64,000 nucleotides of DNA. Origin: Propionibacteriaceae bacterium (GTDB taxonomy: Bacteria > Actinomycetota > Actinomycetes > Propionibacteriales > Propionibacteriaceae). The first letter of the stretch is position 1, and each line of letters starts with the position of its first letter. Made by a program: the position numbers and the translations under genes. The DNA is taken from assembly GCA_030532575.1 (NCBI GenBank), contig JAUNKV010000008.1, positions 1 to 64,000 on the forward strand. Reading direction: 5' to 3'. Positions 1-7,885 of this stretch are shown here, piece by piece. The notes under the pieces are model-generated. The model searched no databases, had not been told where the DNA came from, and saw only the letters and a program-made list of their open reading frames with translations.

Positions 1-239
1 TGGTCGAGCCGGGTCCTTCTCCGCTGGTCGAGCCGGGAGTCCCGATGCGGAGCGAGGGATTCCCGAGTCGAGACCTCGCGACCATGCGCAGTGACTTGAG
101 CCCCAGATCATCCCCATCCAACTTGAGCCCCAGCACCGGGTGCCAGAGGTCTCGACACGCTCGCTGACGCATCGCGGCTCGACCAGCGGAAAACAGGAAC
201 GCCCTCCGCTCGACCGGTGGAGGAGGTACCCCTACACTC
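1..239. repeat. Composite long inverted repeat, copy A, upstream of the first WD40 gene
   Basis: No gene is seen in the first 239 bases. Positions about 20-193 form a long imperfect inverted repeat. The left end has CCGCTGGTCGAGCCGGG followed by a GTCGAGACCT block; the right end has AGGTCTCGACACGCTCG, then GCGGCTCGACCAGCGGAAAA. The two ends are reverse complements apart from scattered mismatches. Related copies lie at 34033-34198 and 34282-34448, and positions 1-13 look like the edge of a further unit. The function is unknown; a dispersed intergenic repeat is the simplest reading. A ribosome binding site (GGAGGAGGT, about 219-227) precedes the first gene. Confidence 0.7.
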
Positions 240-2273
240 GTGGCCGTGTTGAAAGCGCGTGATGCCCAGGGCCGGGCACAGTTGGATGCCGCCTGTATCT
301 CCCCCGTCCTACCTCCAGCCCTCGACCCCACCCGGTGGCGGGTCCGGGCGGCCCGTAGGCTCCCCGCCGTCCCGCACCGGATCCTTCGCGGCCACAAGAA
401 GTGGGTGACCAATCTCGTCGCCGCAAAAACCCCTGAGGGTCGGGAGCTGCTGGTCAGCACCAGCGCCGACCGCACCGTGCGCATCTGGGACCCGGCCACC
501 GGCGAACAGCTCGCCCGGCTGAAGGGGCACAAGGCCAACATCCTGGGGCTTTGTCTCCTCGACGACCGGATCGTCACCGGCAGCGACGACGCCACCTTGC
601 GGGTGTGGGATGTCACCTCGGGAGAGCAGGTTGGCGAGCCGATCCGGGTTGACGTCGATGCGGTGCGGCAGGTCATCAGCTGGCGCCACGACGGGCGCGC
701 CTTCGTCTCCGCGCGGTGTTACCGCAAGGGCGCTGACGTGATCCTCACCTGGGATGCGACCACCTGGGAGCAGGTCGGCTCACCGATCCGGGACAAGAAA
801 CGCGAGCTGACCGACCTCACGTTCCTTCAGGTCGAGGGTCAGCCCCTGCTGCTGGCGCTGGCTGCCGACTTCGACAAGTACCGTTCCCTCATCCAGTTCT
901 GGGACCCCTTCACGGGCGAGAAGCACCAGGATGCGGTGAAGCTGCCCCACGAGTTCAGCACCGGCCTGGCGGTGCTGCCCGACGGGCTGCTCGCGATGGT
1001 CCACAACGAGAATCGCACCCTGCTCGTCGATCCGACCGTCCGGGAGCGTGTCGGCAGGCCGTTCAAGCACAAGGGCGGCGAGGTGTCGGCGCTCACCTGG
1101 TTCAGCGACGGCGATGCGACGCGGCTGGTCACCGTCGTCTCCTCCAGCGTGTCCTGCCCCGAGGACCCGAGGGTCTGCATCTGGGACCTCGACTCGGGTG
1201 AGCTGCTGCACCAGTTCCCCACCGGCCACATCGGGCGGGTGGACCGTCTGGTCAGCCTCGACGAGGGCCGATCCTTGGCCGCAGCCAGCACTGATGGCAC
1301 CATCCGGGTCTGGGACCTGGCCGAGGCGCGGGACCACCGACCCGAGGGGTTCACCGGGCGCGAGGGCTACCCGGGGGTGGTCCAACACCTTCCGACGGGT
1401 TCGGGGGCCGGGCTACTGGTGGCATCGGGCTGGGTCTGGGATGCCAGCACCGGGGCGCTGGTCCATGCCTTCGAGGGTGACATCGAAGACGACGCGGTCC
1501 ACATCGACCCGGACGGCACCGCCACCCTGCTACGCCTCGACGCGGAGGGTCAAGTGGCGGTGTGGGACCCGGCGCAAGCAGCGGTCATCCGCTCCTTCCA
1601 CACGGATGAGGAGTACTCGCACCTGGTCCCGGAACCCGGCGGGACCAGGCTGGCCTGTCGCGGCTTAGGGTCGAGGGTGGACCTGCTGGACATCGCCACA
1701 GGGGAGAAGCTGGACTCCTTCACCCTGGCCGAAGAGAGCTACGACGACGCGGAGCACGTGGCCTGGCTGCCCGGCGAGGACGGGGCCAGGATCGGCGCGA
1801 TCTTCTACCGAAGCTTCATCATCTGGAACCCGGCCACGGGCGAGAGGAGCACCCACCCGGTGCCGGGCGACGGGTTCTTCGATCAGGCTGTTGTCCTGCC
1901 CGGTGGGAGGCTGGCGTTCACTCCGCCCGACGGACACCCCGCCTTCGCCGGGTTGCGGGTCGTCGATGCCGACATCACCCCGTCCAGCCCCCAGCTGGCA
2001 GGCTCGAAGGACCAGAACGAGGCAGTCCCGTTGGCGGGACCGGAGGGCTCCGACCGGCTTGCCACGTGCGGGACCGCAGGCATCATCCGGGTCTGGGACC
2101 TCACCACGGGTGAGCAGCTGTTCAAGGCCGACCTCGGGGTGAAGCTGGTGTCTCTTGCTGCCCTGCCCGACGGTGCGCTCGCCGTCGGGCTCGAGGACGG
2201 CTGGGCGATCATCGAGCTGCCTACCGGGCTCCCCAGTTCCACGGTGGCCGATCCCCCAGCTGCTGCCCGCTGA
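240..2273 (+). CDS. WD40 repeat beta-propeller protein (677 aa), no effector domain
   Basis: Cytoplasmic WD40 propeller protein with no signal peptide or membrane segment. Blade ends of the type VRIWDPATG, LRVWDVTSG, VCIWDLDSG and IRVWDLTTG recur along the whole length, enough for roughly a dozen blades and so probably two propellers. The first clear blade begins near residue 50 (ILRGHKKWVTNLV), the style found in the C-terminal halves of bacterial STAND and TIR-WD40 proteins, but no ATPase, kinase or TIR domain precedes it. The GTG start follows GGAGGAGGT by about 12 bases. The 3' end overlaps the convergent ATPase gene by 53 bases. The role is unknown; binding of proteins or ligands is the family expectation. 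Confidence 0.85.
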   Translation: MAVLKARDAQGRAQLDAACISPVLPPALDPTRWRVRAARRLPAVPHRILRGHKKWVTNLVAAKTPEGRELLVSTSADRTVRIWDPATGEQLARLKGHKANILGLCLLDDRIVTGSDDATLRVWDVTSGEQVGEPIRVDVDAVRQVISWRHDGRAFVSARCYRKGADVILTWDATTWEQVGSPIRDKKRELTDLTFLQVEGQPLLLALAADFDKYRSLIQFWDPFTGEKHQDAVKLPHEFSTGLAVLPDGLLAMVHNENRTLLVDPTVRERVGRPFKHKGGEVSALTWFSDGDATRLVTVVSSSVSCPEDPRVCIWDLDSGELLHQFPTGHIGRVDRLVSLDEGRSLAAASTDGTIRVWDLAEARDHRPEGFTGREGYPGVVQHLPTGSGAGLLVASGWVWDASTGALVHAFEGDIEDDAVHIDPDGTATLLRLDAEGQVAVWDPAQAAVIRSFHTDEEYSHLVPEPGGTRLACRGLGSRVDLLDIATGEKLDSFTLAEESYDDAEHVAWLPGEDGARIGAIFYRSFIIWNPATGERSTHPVPGDGFFDQAVVLPGGRLAFTPPDGHPAFAGLRVVDADITPSSPQLAGSKDQNEAVPLAGPEGSDRLATCGTAGIIRVWDLTTGEQLFKADLGVKLVSLAALPDGALAVGLEDGWAIIELPTGLPSSTVADPPAAAR

Positions 2274-3306
2274 CCACGGTTTCACCCCGGTCCTTGACCA
2301 GCTCGATCACGGCGTGATCCGCGGCTGCCTCGGCGATGGCCTCGATGAGGACCTGCGAGTGGGTGACCACGACGACCTGGGTGTCGGTGACGCTGGCGAT
2401 GAGTCGCCCCAGGGCCGGGATGAGGCTGGGGTGGAGGCTGGTCTCGGGTTCGTTGAGGGCCATCAGTGGTGGGCGCAGTGGCGCGTGCAGGGCGGCCAGC
2501 AGCATCAGGTGGCGCAGGGTGCCGTCGGAGAGTTCTGCGGCAGTCAATGGGCGCAGCATCCCGGGCTGGCTCATGGTCAGCTCGAACACGCCGTTGTCCG
2601 CCTGCACCTCGATGCTGCTGCCGGGGAAGGCGTCGTCCACCAGGGCAGCCAGGTCGGTGCGGCCGTGCTCGATGATGGTCTGCAGCACGGCGGCGACATC
2701 CGAGCCGTCGCTGGAAAGGCTCCAGGTCCGGGTGCCGATCTGAGGTCGCCTGGCCGGGGCGGTGGCGTCGGTGCGCAGTGAATCGTAGAACCGCCAGGCG
2801 GCCAGGTCGTCGCGCAGGGGCCGCAGCTCGGGCACCTCGAACAGCATCGAGGAGTGGCTGGGCAGGGGCGACGGCGCACCACCGGCTGCGTCGTGGAAGG
2901 CGATGTGACCGTTTCGGCGGTCGGCGATGAGGGTGGCCTTGCGCATCACGGGGCCATCCCAGGCGGCTTCCCGTTTGATCTCGGGGTCGCGGTTGAAGGC
3001 GCTGTACCGGGACTGCTGGGGCAGGCCGAGGTCCACGAGGTAGGAGAAGCCGTCTGCCCCCACGCCCAGCCTGAGCGAGATCGGCCCCGTGCGGTTGGTC
3101 CCGGCCCACAGGGCGGAGCTGAGGCCGCCCTCCCGGGCGAGCTCCCCGATCACCTCGCCCATCCCGCAGGCCGCGAGCAGCCGTAGGGCCTTGTAGAGGC
3201 TCGATTTCCCGGCCCCGTTGGCCCCGGTCACCACGGTGACCTGGCCGAGCGGCACCACGACCTCCCTGAGACTGCGGTACCCCGCCACCGCCACACTCCG
3301 ATACAT
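2221..3306 (-). CDS. AAA-family ATP-binding protein (AAA_21/RecF-like)
   Basis: ATPase of 361 aa. Walker A (GANGAGKSS) lies at residues 28-36, right after a short N-terminal strand region typical of RecF/SMC-like AAA_21 proteins. Near the C-terminus ALNEPETSLHPSLIP is the Walker B/D-loop region in the AAA_21 style, followed by a VVVTHSQVLIEA segment (switch His). The open frame continues upstream, but the start at MYRSVAVAGYRSL fits the family because Walker A normally lies within the first 40 residues. The gene stands alone, convergent with the WD40 gene. Such solitary ATPases often take part in defence or DNA metabolism; no partner nuclease is seen next to it, so the function is open. Confidence 0.8.
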   Translation of the reverse strand: MYRSVAVAGYRSLREVVVPLGQVTVVTGANGAGKSSLYKALRLLAACGMGEVIGELAREGGLSSALWAGTNRTGPISLRLGVGADGFSYLVDLGLPQQSRYSAFNRDPEIKREAAWDGPVMRKATLIADRRNGHIAFHDAAGGAPSPLPSHSSMLFEVPELRPLRDDLAAWRFYDSLRTDATAPARRPQIGTRTWSLSSDGSDVAAVLQTIIEHGRTDLAALVDDAFPGSSIEVQADNGVFELTMSQPGMLRPLTAAELSDGTLRHLMLLAALHAPLRPPLMALNEPETSLHPSLIPALGRLIASVTDTQVVVVTHSQVLIEAIAEAAADHAVIELVKDRGETVVSGQQLGDRPPWNWGAR

Positions 3307-3366
3307 GCGGGCAAGCCTACGGCCAGCTTCGAGGCCGCTTTCTTCCTGGACCCATAAAATCCCACC

Positions 3367-4389
3367 ATGTTCCTCGACGACATCGCCAGCCCGACGGAGC
3401 GCATCCGGCGCAAGCTCGCCGTAGCCCGGCTCGTCGATCACTTCCGCGAGGTGTTCGGGACCAGCCACCATGACTACATCCTCCATCCCCCGGTGAGCAT
3501 CGACACCGTACGGAGCTACGAGGCCAGGCGAGGGATCAGCCTTCCCGAGCCGTACGTCCGCTTCGTCACCGAGGTCGGCGACGGCGGAGCAGGCCGACCG
3601 GGCTGGACCACCGAGGGGTTCGGCGCAGGGCCGGGCTACGGCCTGATGCCCTTGGAGCATGAGGGCTGGGCACGTGAGAAGAAACTGATGAGGTGTGAAG
3701 CTCTCATCGGTTCCCTGAGCAAGACGGAGTGGCGCCGCAGGTTCCAGGCAGTCGATGAACTCGACGACGAAGCAGCCGATGCCCTCTCCGACAGCATCCA
3801 CCACGGCGTCTTCACCCTCACCGAGGGCGGCTGCAGCGACTTCCACGGCCTCATCCTCTCCGGGCCTGCGCGCGGTGCCGTCATCAACTCGAACTGGGAG
3901 TACGACTTTCCCGACGGCCCGCCCGAGATCATCGACACCGACTTCCTCAGCTGGTACGAGACTTGGCTCGATGACATCCTGGGCGACCGGGTGCGCAAGT
4001 CCTGGCGCGACCACGGACTCGGCCCTCGCGAACTGTTCCACTGCCTCAAGGATGACTTGGCCGACCGCACCGCAGGTCGTCACAGCGACCTTCACCTGCA
4101 GATGATCGGCGGCCTGCCGAGGCTGAAGCCGAAACGCATCGCCACACTCCGCGAGTACCACGAGACGACGGACGACCCCAGGGTCCGCGACTACTGCCTG
4201 GCTCTGCTCGCCCAATTCGACCCCGACAACACCCACCCCCTGCTCGTTGATGCCAGCGACGCCCTGCTGATCCACATCCTCACCACCCGCGCCCCCAGCC
4301 TGATCCCCTCTTTCACCGACCGCCTCAACCAGATGCGCGACAGCAGCCAGGACCTCGCCGACGCCGTCGCCCTTGTCCTCTCCGCGTGA
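3367..4389 (+). CDS. SMI1/KNR4 (SUKH) family protein with helical C-terminal extension
   Basis: Protein of 340 aa. Residues about 35-180 carry SUKH features: RRGISLPEPYVRFVTEVGDGG, then GPGYGLMPLE, and later a NSNWEYDFPDG segment. SUKH proteins include immunity proteins of polymorphic toxin systems, but no toxin gene is visible here. The C-terminal half is predicted helical and ends FTDRLNQMRDSSQDLADAVA. A -10-like TAAAAT at 3355-3360 ends six bases before the ATG and there is no Shine-Dalgarno sequence, so the mRNA is probably leaderless. A truncated paralogue starts at 5718. The 3' end lies upstream of the glycosyltransferase start. Confidence 0.8.
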   Translation: MFLDDIASPTERIRRKLAVARLVDHFREVFGTSHHDYILHPPVSIDTVRSYEARRGISLPEPYVRFVTEVGDGGAGRPGWTTEGFGAGPGYGLMPLEHEGWAREKKLMRCEALIGSLSKTEWRRRFQAVDELDDEAADALSDSIHHGVFTLTEGGCSDFHGLILSGPARGAVINSNWEYDFPDGPPEIIDTDFLSWYETWLDDILGDRVRKSWRDHGLGPRELFHCLKDDLADRTAGRHSDLHLQMIGGLPRLKPKRIATLREYHETTDDPRVRDYCLALLAQFDPDNTHPLLVDASDALLIHILTTRAPSLIPSFTDRLNQMRDSSQDLADAVALVLSA

Positions 4390-4465
4390 CCTGGGCAGCG
4401 GAAAAGGGCAACAGGCCCCGCCCCACTGGGGAACAATGGATGCTTGGGACCAATGTTGTGAGGTG

Positions 4466-5701
4466 ATGATGACCAGGACCCTGCTGTTCGCCCCGGAGAC
4501 CTTCAACTTCGCGGAGGTGACCCGCTGCGTGGAGGTGGCCCGGCGGTTGCCGGAGTTCCGCTGTGTCTTCGCCGGGTTCTCCGACCGCTTCATCGCCCCC
4601 ATCCTCGACGCGGGATTCGAGTACCGCCCCCTCACCCCCGTGCTGAGCGATGAGGAGGGTGAGATGGCCCTGGCCCTGGATCAGGGTCGTGGCCTGAAGC
4701 ACCCGTTCACCGCGTCGATGGTGCGTGAGCGGGTGGCAAGCGAGCGGGCACTCATTCGGGTACTCCAGCCCGAGGCGGTCGTCATCGGAACGACGCTGAC
4801 GCAGCTGATCTCCGCCCGCGCGGAAGGCGTGCCGCTGTACTACGTCAAGCCGTTCGCCTACTCGCTGCCCCACATGACCCAGATGCGCCGCACCGGGTTC
4901 CTGCCCACCGGCACCACCCGGCAGCGACTCGCGGATCGCTGCTGGGCGTGGTTCATCCGCACCGTGCTGGCCAAGGCGCTGCCCACCCCGACGGGGTTCA
5001 CCACCGTCGCGCGTGAGTGCGGCCTCAAGCTGTCACGACGCATGGTGCAGTTCATTGACGCGGATGTGAACCTGCTGGCCTCTCCACCAGAACTCATTCC
5101 CGACTGGTGCACCCTCGATGACACCCACGTCGCGGTGGGGCCGGTCTATGCGCAGCTGGCCACCCCCATCCCCGACGAGGTCGCCCGGCTCCGCGAGGCA
5201 GGCCGCCCTGTGGTGCTGGTGGCGATGGGCAGCTCCGCCAATCGGGACCTCGCGTTGCAGGTGCTGCGCGGCATCGCGCAGGCCGACGTCACGGTCCTTT
5301 CCCCGACGAGGCTGTACCTCAGCGACGCCGACATCGCAGCCCTGCCGGGCAACGTCCACGTCACGGGCTGGCTGCCGGTGCACCAGCTCGGCGACCTGGT
5401 GGACGTCGCCATCACCCACGGCGGCGAGGGCACCGTGCAGACCAGCTGCGCAAACGGCTGGCCCTTCATCGGGATTCCACTGCAGTTCGAGCAGCGCTAC
5501 AACGTCACCCGCTGCGTCGAATTCGGCAACGCCCGGCTCGTCACGCGCAGGCAGGCGGCCCGCACCAACTGGGCACAAGCCGTGACCTGGTTGCTCGAGG
5601 ACCAGCCAACGCACGAGGCGGCGGCTCGCATGGCCGAGCTGTTTCGCACCCAGGATGGCCCTACTCGATGCGCAGCAGTGATCCGCTCCAGGCTGGGGTG
5701 A
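4466..5701 (+). CDS. GT1-family (UGT/MGT-like) glycosyltransferase
   Basis: Protein of about 411 aa resembling macrolide-type and UDP-glucuronosyl/glucosyltransferases with the GT-B fold. The N-terminal half starts TRTLLFAPETFNFAEV. The C-terminal half carries the nucleotide-sugar binding region ITHGGEGTVQTSCANGWPFI followed by IPLQFEQRYN, which matches the GT1 HGG...P...DQ signature with E in place of D. The open frame could begin at 4373, inside the preceding gene, but GAGG just before the tandem ATGs at 4466 and 4469 supports a start there. The acceptor is unknown. It sits between two SUKH paralogues. Confidence 0.78.
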   Translation: MMTRTLLFAPETFNFAEVTRCVEVARRLPEFRCVFAGFSDRFIAPILDAGFEYRPLTPVLSDEEGEMALALDQGRGLKHPFTASMVRERVASERALIRVLQPEAVVIGTTLTQLISARAEGVPLYYVKPFAYSLPHMTQMRRTGFLPTGTTRQRLADRCWAWFIRTVLAKALPTPTGFTTVARECGLKLSRRMVQFIDADVNLLASPPELIPDWCTLDDTHVAVGPVYAQLATPIPDEVARLREAGRPVVLVAMGSSANRDLALQVLRGIAQADVTVLSPTRLYLSDADIAALPGNVHVTGWLPVHQLGDLVDVAITHGGEGTVQTSCANGWPFIGIPLQFEQRYNVTRCVEFGNARLVTRRQAARTNWAQAVTWLLEDQPTHEAAARMAELFRTQDGPTRCAAVIRSRLG

Positions 5702-5717
5702 CCACTATGCTTCACCC

Positions 5718-6065
5718 ATGCCCTTCCAGCTCACCGACCCGATGGAGCGCATCAGGCGCAAGCTCGCCGTGGCCCGACTCGTCGATCACTTCCGGGAGGT
5801 GTTCGGGGCGGGCGGTCACGAGTACCGGCTCGGGCCGCCGCTCAGCCTGAAACGGGTCCGGCAACTGGAGGACAAGCGGGGCTTCACCCTGCCGGAGAGC
5901 TATGTGAAATTCGTCACCGAGATCGGCGACGGTGGCCTCGCGGCGGACTCACCGGAAGAGATAGCCGGTCCGGGTTACGGCGTCATCCCGCTTGATCGCC
6001 CCCGCTGGAATCGCAAGAAAGCAACCCGCCGCGAGGCCCTTGTCCTCCAGCAGGCTCACCCCTGA
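5718..6065 (+). pseudogene. Truncated SMI1/KNR4 (SUKH) paralogue, 5' part
   Basis: The 115 codons are close to the first third of the SUKH gene at 3367: RIRRKLAVARLVDHFREVFG is shared without change, followed by LPESYVKFVTEIGDGG and GPGYGVIPLD. The reading then jumps to ALVLQQAHP and stops. ALVLQ matches the extreme C-terminus of the family (ALVLSA in the copy at 3367), so the middle and the rest of the gene are missing. A further C-terminal remnant lies at 7700-7816, beyond the AbiE pair. It has a good leaderless promoter (TATGCT at 5706-5711), so it could still be expressed as a short N-terminal domain. Confidence 0.75.
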
Positions 6066-6081
6066 AACAGCAGCCATCTCC

Positions 6082-6116
6082 TTGGAAACCAACGGCCAAG
6101 TTGTTAGTATCCAAGC
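6082..6116 (+). promoter_or_regulatory. Promoter and possible autoregulatory dyads of the AbiE operon
   Basis: TTGGAA (6082-6087), a 17-base spacer, TAGTAT (6105-6110), then six bases to the ATG at 6117. There is no Shine-Dalgarno sequence, so the transcript is probably leaderless. TTGGAAACCAA (6082-6092) is a small dyad over the -35 box, and further CTTGG/CCAAG pairs flank it. AbiEi antitoxins are known to bind inverted repeats in their own promoter, so these are candidate operators. Confidence 0.55.
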
Positions 6117-6794
6117 ATGAAGTCGCGTGAGGCGCTCCAGCGAATCGCGGAGGTGACCGCTTCCCAGTGGGGCCTGGTGACCTCCGCGCAGGCTCGCCTG
6201 CTGGGCATCAGCCACATGCACCTCACACGCCTGAACGAGGCCGGGGAGCTCATCCGCCTCACTCACGGCGTGTATCGCCTTGCCGGGGCACCCAGCCCCC
6301 AACATGAACTGCTCCGTGCGGCGTGGCTCGCAACTGACCCTGGCCTGCAAGCGCATGAACGGCTGACACATCCGCACCTCGAGGTTGTGGTCTCCGGCGA
6401 GTCTGCTGCCGCACTGCTGTCGATCGGCAACTTCCGCGCTGCTCACAACGAGTTCACCTGCCCTCGCCGCCGCCAGACCGGACGCCCCGATGTCCAGTTC
6501 CGGCACCGAGACCTGGCCCCCGTGGACGTGACGCTCCGGGAAGGGCTCCCCGTGACCACCCCGGAACGCACCATTGCTGATCTCGTCGAGGCCCGTCAGG
6601 ACCTGGGGACCGTCACCGACGCACTGCGTGACGCATCCCGTCAGACAACCCTGAACCTCGATCACCTGAGGCAACTGCTCGCACCACTGGCTCGACGCAA
6701 TGGCTGCCGACCGGACGACGGCGCAGCACTACTGGAGGTCCTACTGAACTCCGAAAGCCCGACCCTCACAGCAAAGTACCAGGAGGCTGGATGA
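6117..6794 (+). CDS. AbiEi-type antitoxin (type IV toxin-antitoxin)
   Basis: Protein of 225 aa. The N-terminal 60 residues form the winged-helix AbiEi_4-type domain: WGLVTSAQARLLGISHMHLT, then a wing-like LIRLTHGVYRLAG. The rest follows the AbiEi C-terminal pattern with GLPVTTPERTIADLVEAR, which is typical of the family. It is expected to repress its own operon and to neutralise the nucleotidyltransferase toxin encoded next, with which it overlaps by four bases (ATGA). The pair is inserted between two fragments of a SUKH gene. Confidence 0.85.
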   Translation: MKSREALQRIAEVTASQWGLVTSAQARLLGISHMHLTRLNEAGELIRLTHGVYRLAGAPSPQHELLRAAWLATDPGLQAHERLTHPHLEVVVSGESAAALLSIGNFRAAHNEFTCPRRRQTGRPDVQFRHRDLAPVDVTLREGLPVTTPERTIADLVEARQDLGTVTDALRDASRQTTLNLDHLRQLLAPLARRNGCRPDDGAALLEVLLNSESPTLTAKYQEAG

Positions 6795-7693
6795 CCACCC
6801 CTTACACCTCCCCAACCGCTGTCGAGGCAGCCATCAGGTCAGCCGCCCGCGAAGCAACACGCCATGACCCGTCGCTGACGGTTCAGGAACGTATCCGGCT
6901 GGAGTACTTTCACCGTTTCCTCTGCCGTGTCTTCTCACCGCCGGGGCATGTGCACTGGCTCCTCAAGGGCGGGACAGCGATGCTGGCCAGAGTTCCCTCC
7001 GCAAGAGCCACCACTGACATCGACCTGCTCAATGGTTCTGGCTCCCTGCAGGCAGCGCTCACAGAACTACGCACCATCGCCCAAGAGGACCTGGGCGACT
7101 TCTTCCGCTTCGAGTACGTGGGACACGCGGAGTCCTTGGGCGCAGGTCAGCCCTATGCCCGCGGCTTCCGAGTCAACTTCGACGTCCTCATCGGCGCCAC
7201 GAAGAAAGATCGACTGAGCATCGACCTCGTGGTGGGATCAATCACAACAGCGCCACCTGATGTCATGACCCCCACCAACGTCCTCGCCCTCCCGCGCCTC
7301 CCCCAAAGCTCGTACCGCCTCTACTCAGTTATCGACCAGGTGGCAGACAAGGTGTGCGCCACGATCTCAACGTATGACGGTCACCCCTCGTCTCGGGCAA
7401 AGGATCTGGTGGACCTCGTGGTGCTGGCTTTGACCCAGCCCATGCAGAGCGCCCCTCTCCGCGCCGCTCTTCTGCGTGAAAGCTCAGCCCGTGGCCTTCA
7501 ACTTCCCTCAGCCTTTGCCGTTCCTTCCGGCTGGGCCGCCACGTACCGGAAACTCGCCTCCCGGGTACCCATCTGCTCAGGCCATCTCGATCTGACGGCT
7601 GCAGAAGCACTCGTGGATCGCCTCCTGAAACCGGTACTGACCAACCAGAGCTCCAATCAGCACTGGCTCGCACAGCCCGCAGAGTGGGCTTGA
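6791..7693 (+). CDS. AbiEii/AbiGii-type nucleotidyltransferase toxin
   Basis: Protein of 300 aa with the nucleotidyltransferase core of the AbiEii family: KGGTAMLARV near residue 60, followed by ATTDIDLLN with the paired aspartates, and a later SIDLVVG acidic strand. A KVCATI...SSRAKDLVDLVVL segment corresponds to the family motif in which Lys and Asp are conserved. AbiEii toxins transfer nucleotides and cause bacteriostasis; some act on tRNA acceptor ends. Translation is coupled to the antitoxin through the ATGA overlap. The stop is followed after six bases by a 3' remnant of the interrupted SUKH gene. Confidence 0.85.
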   Translation: MTTPYTSPTAVEAAIRSAAREATRHDPSLTVQERIRLEYFHRFLCRVFSPPGHVHWLLKGGTAMLARVPSARATTDIDLLNGSGSLQAALTELRTIAQEDLGDFFRFEYVGHAESLGAGQPYARGFRVNFDVLIGATKKDRLSIDLVVGSITTAPPDVMTPTNVLALPRLPQSSYRLYSVIDQVADKVCATISTYDGHPSSRAKDLVDLVVLALTQPMQSAPLRAALLRESSARGLQLPSAFAVPSGWAATYRKLASRVPICSGHLDLTAAEALVDRLLKPVLTNQSSNQHWLAQPAEWA

Positions 7694-7699
7694 TTGGGA

Positions 7700-7816
7700 A
7701 TGAACCCCCAGCCCCGCCCGATCTTCACCGACCGCCTCCACCAGATGCGCATGAAGGGCCAGGACCTCGCCGACGCCGTCGCCCTTGTCCTCCAAAAATC
7801 CCCCACGCAGAGCTGA
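7700..7816 (+). pseudogene. 3' remnant of the SUKH paralogue beyond the AbiE pair
   Basis: The 38 codons read FTDRLHQMRMKGQDLADAVA and then ALVLQKSPTQS before a stop. This matches the C-terminal end of the protein at 3367 (FTDRLNQMRDSSQDLADAVA, then ALVLSA). An in-frame ATG at 7700 exists, but a free-standing 38-residue protein is unlikely. Together with 5718-6065 it brackets the AbiE operon. The 14-base string GCCCTTGTCCTCCA is present at 6036-6049 and at 7781-7794. Confidence 0.7.
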
Positions 7817-7885
7817 GGGCAGGCCCCGACAGGGCGCTACCTTTGCAAGTGCAGGGTCTGGAGCACAGGCGAGGGAGGAACCCTG

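Noticed and set aside
2221..4635. 804-aa minus-strand open frame extending upstream of the AAA ATPase
   Set aside because: Only the part from 3306 onward has protein-like motifs; the upstream half is antisense to the SUKH gene, which has its own promoter and family motifs.
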